A DNA stretch of 24,131 nt from contig VXOR01000070.1 of the NCBI GenBank assembly GCA_009840005.1, positions 1 to 24,131 on the forward strand, given 5' to 3'. Numbering within the stretch: the first letter of the stretch is position 1; every line of letters starts with the position of its first letter. The notes beneath the pieces were generated by a model. The model made no database searches and was not told the origin of the DNA. It saw only the letters and a list, made by a program, of their open reading frames with translations. Position numbers and translations under genes: made by a program. The DNA is from Gemmatimonadota bacterium. GTDB lineage: Bacteria; Latescibacterota; UBA2968; UBA8231. Shown here one piece after another: positions 24,078 to 24,131 of the stretch.

Positions 24078-24131
24078 GGAACCTCTGATCAAGTTTTGTT
24101 TTTACGAATTTTGACCTTCTGTCTGTTTTTT

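Overview
The window looks like a chromosomal piece of a fairly GC-rich bacterium, probably from an uncultured lineage of the FCB/Latescibacterota/Poribacteria kind. This is inferred from the style of its proteins, not proven. The clues are an exported leucine-rich-repeat protein ending in a FlgD/type IX-like C-terminal domain, a Gfo/Idh/MocA oxidoreductase, degraded sorbosone-dehydrogenase and dockerin-like fragments, and a conserved fatty-acid-synthesis block.

Layout. 1-189: non-coding, with hairpin repeats. 190-1335 (+): Gfo/Idh/MocA oxidoreductase, convergent with a PLP-dependent decarboxylase (1412-2863, -), with a 12-bp inverted repeat between them. 2896-6770 (-): an HD-domain dNTPase-like gene, then a 788-residue LRR surface protein, then a second, detached copy of the HD gene's last ~35 codons. 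6771-6957: divergent promoter region. 6958-19665 (+): a long co-directional block, ndk - DUF177 - rpmF - fabH - fabD - fabG - acpP - fabF - rnc - lipM-like - oppD - oppF - ppiD-like - 3-hydroxyisobutyrate-dehydrogenase-like - nadK. Many of its genes overlap by 1-4 nt, which suggests translational coupling. 19666-20341: an AT-richer insert with a DUF4160 gene and a partner of unknown family, flanked by a direct repeat of the nadK/SDR junction. 20356-21769 (+): two adjacent SDR-type proteins. 21763-22236 (-): remnants of a sorbosone/glucose-dehydrogenase-like gene and a dockerin-like motif. 22518-24077 (+): BCCT transporter.

How the genes work together. The central block covers malonyl loading (FabD), initiation (FabH), elongation (FabF), reduction (FabG) and the carrier (AcpP) of type II fatty acid synthesis, followed by RNase III and a LipM-type enzyme that would use the octanoyl-ACP made by this pathway. 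plsX, which usually sits between rpmF and fabH, is absent here.

The most unusual signal is that two unrelated accessory inserts (the LRR gene and the DUF4160 pair) each lie exactly at a gene boundary and are bracketed by a duplicated, slightly diverged copy of that boundary (about 90-114 bp and 54 bp). This could be a form of cassette capture at gene ends. The mechanism is inference; the duplications are directly visible.
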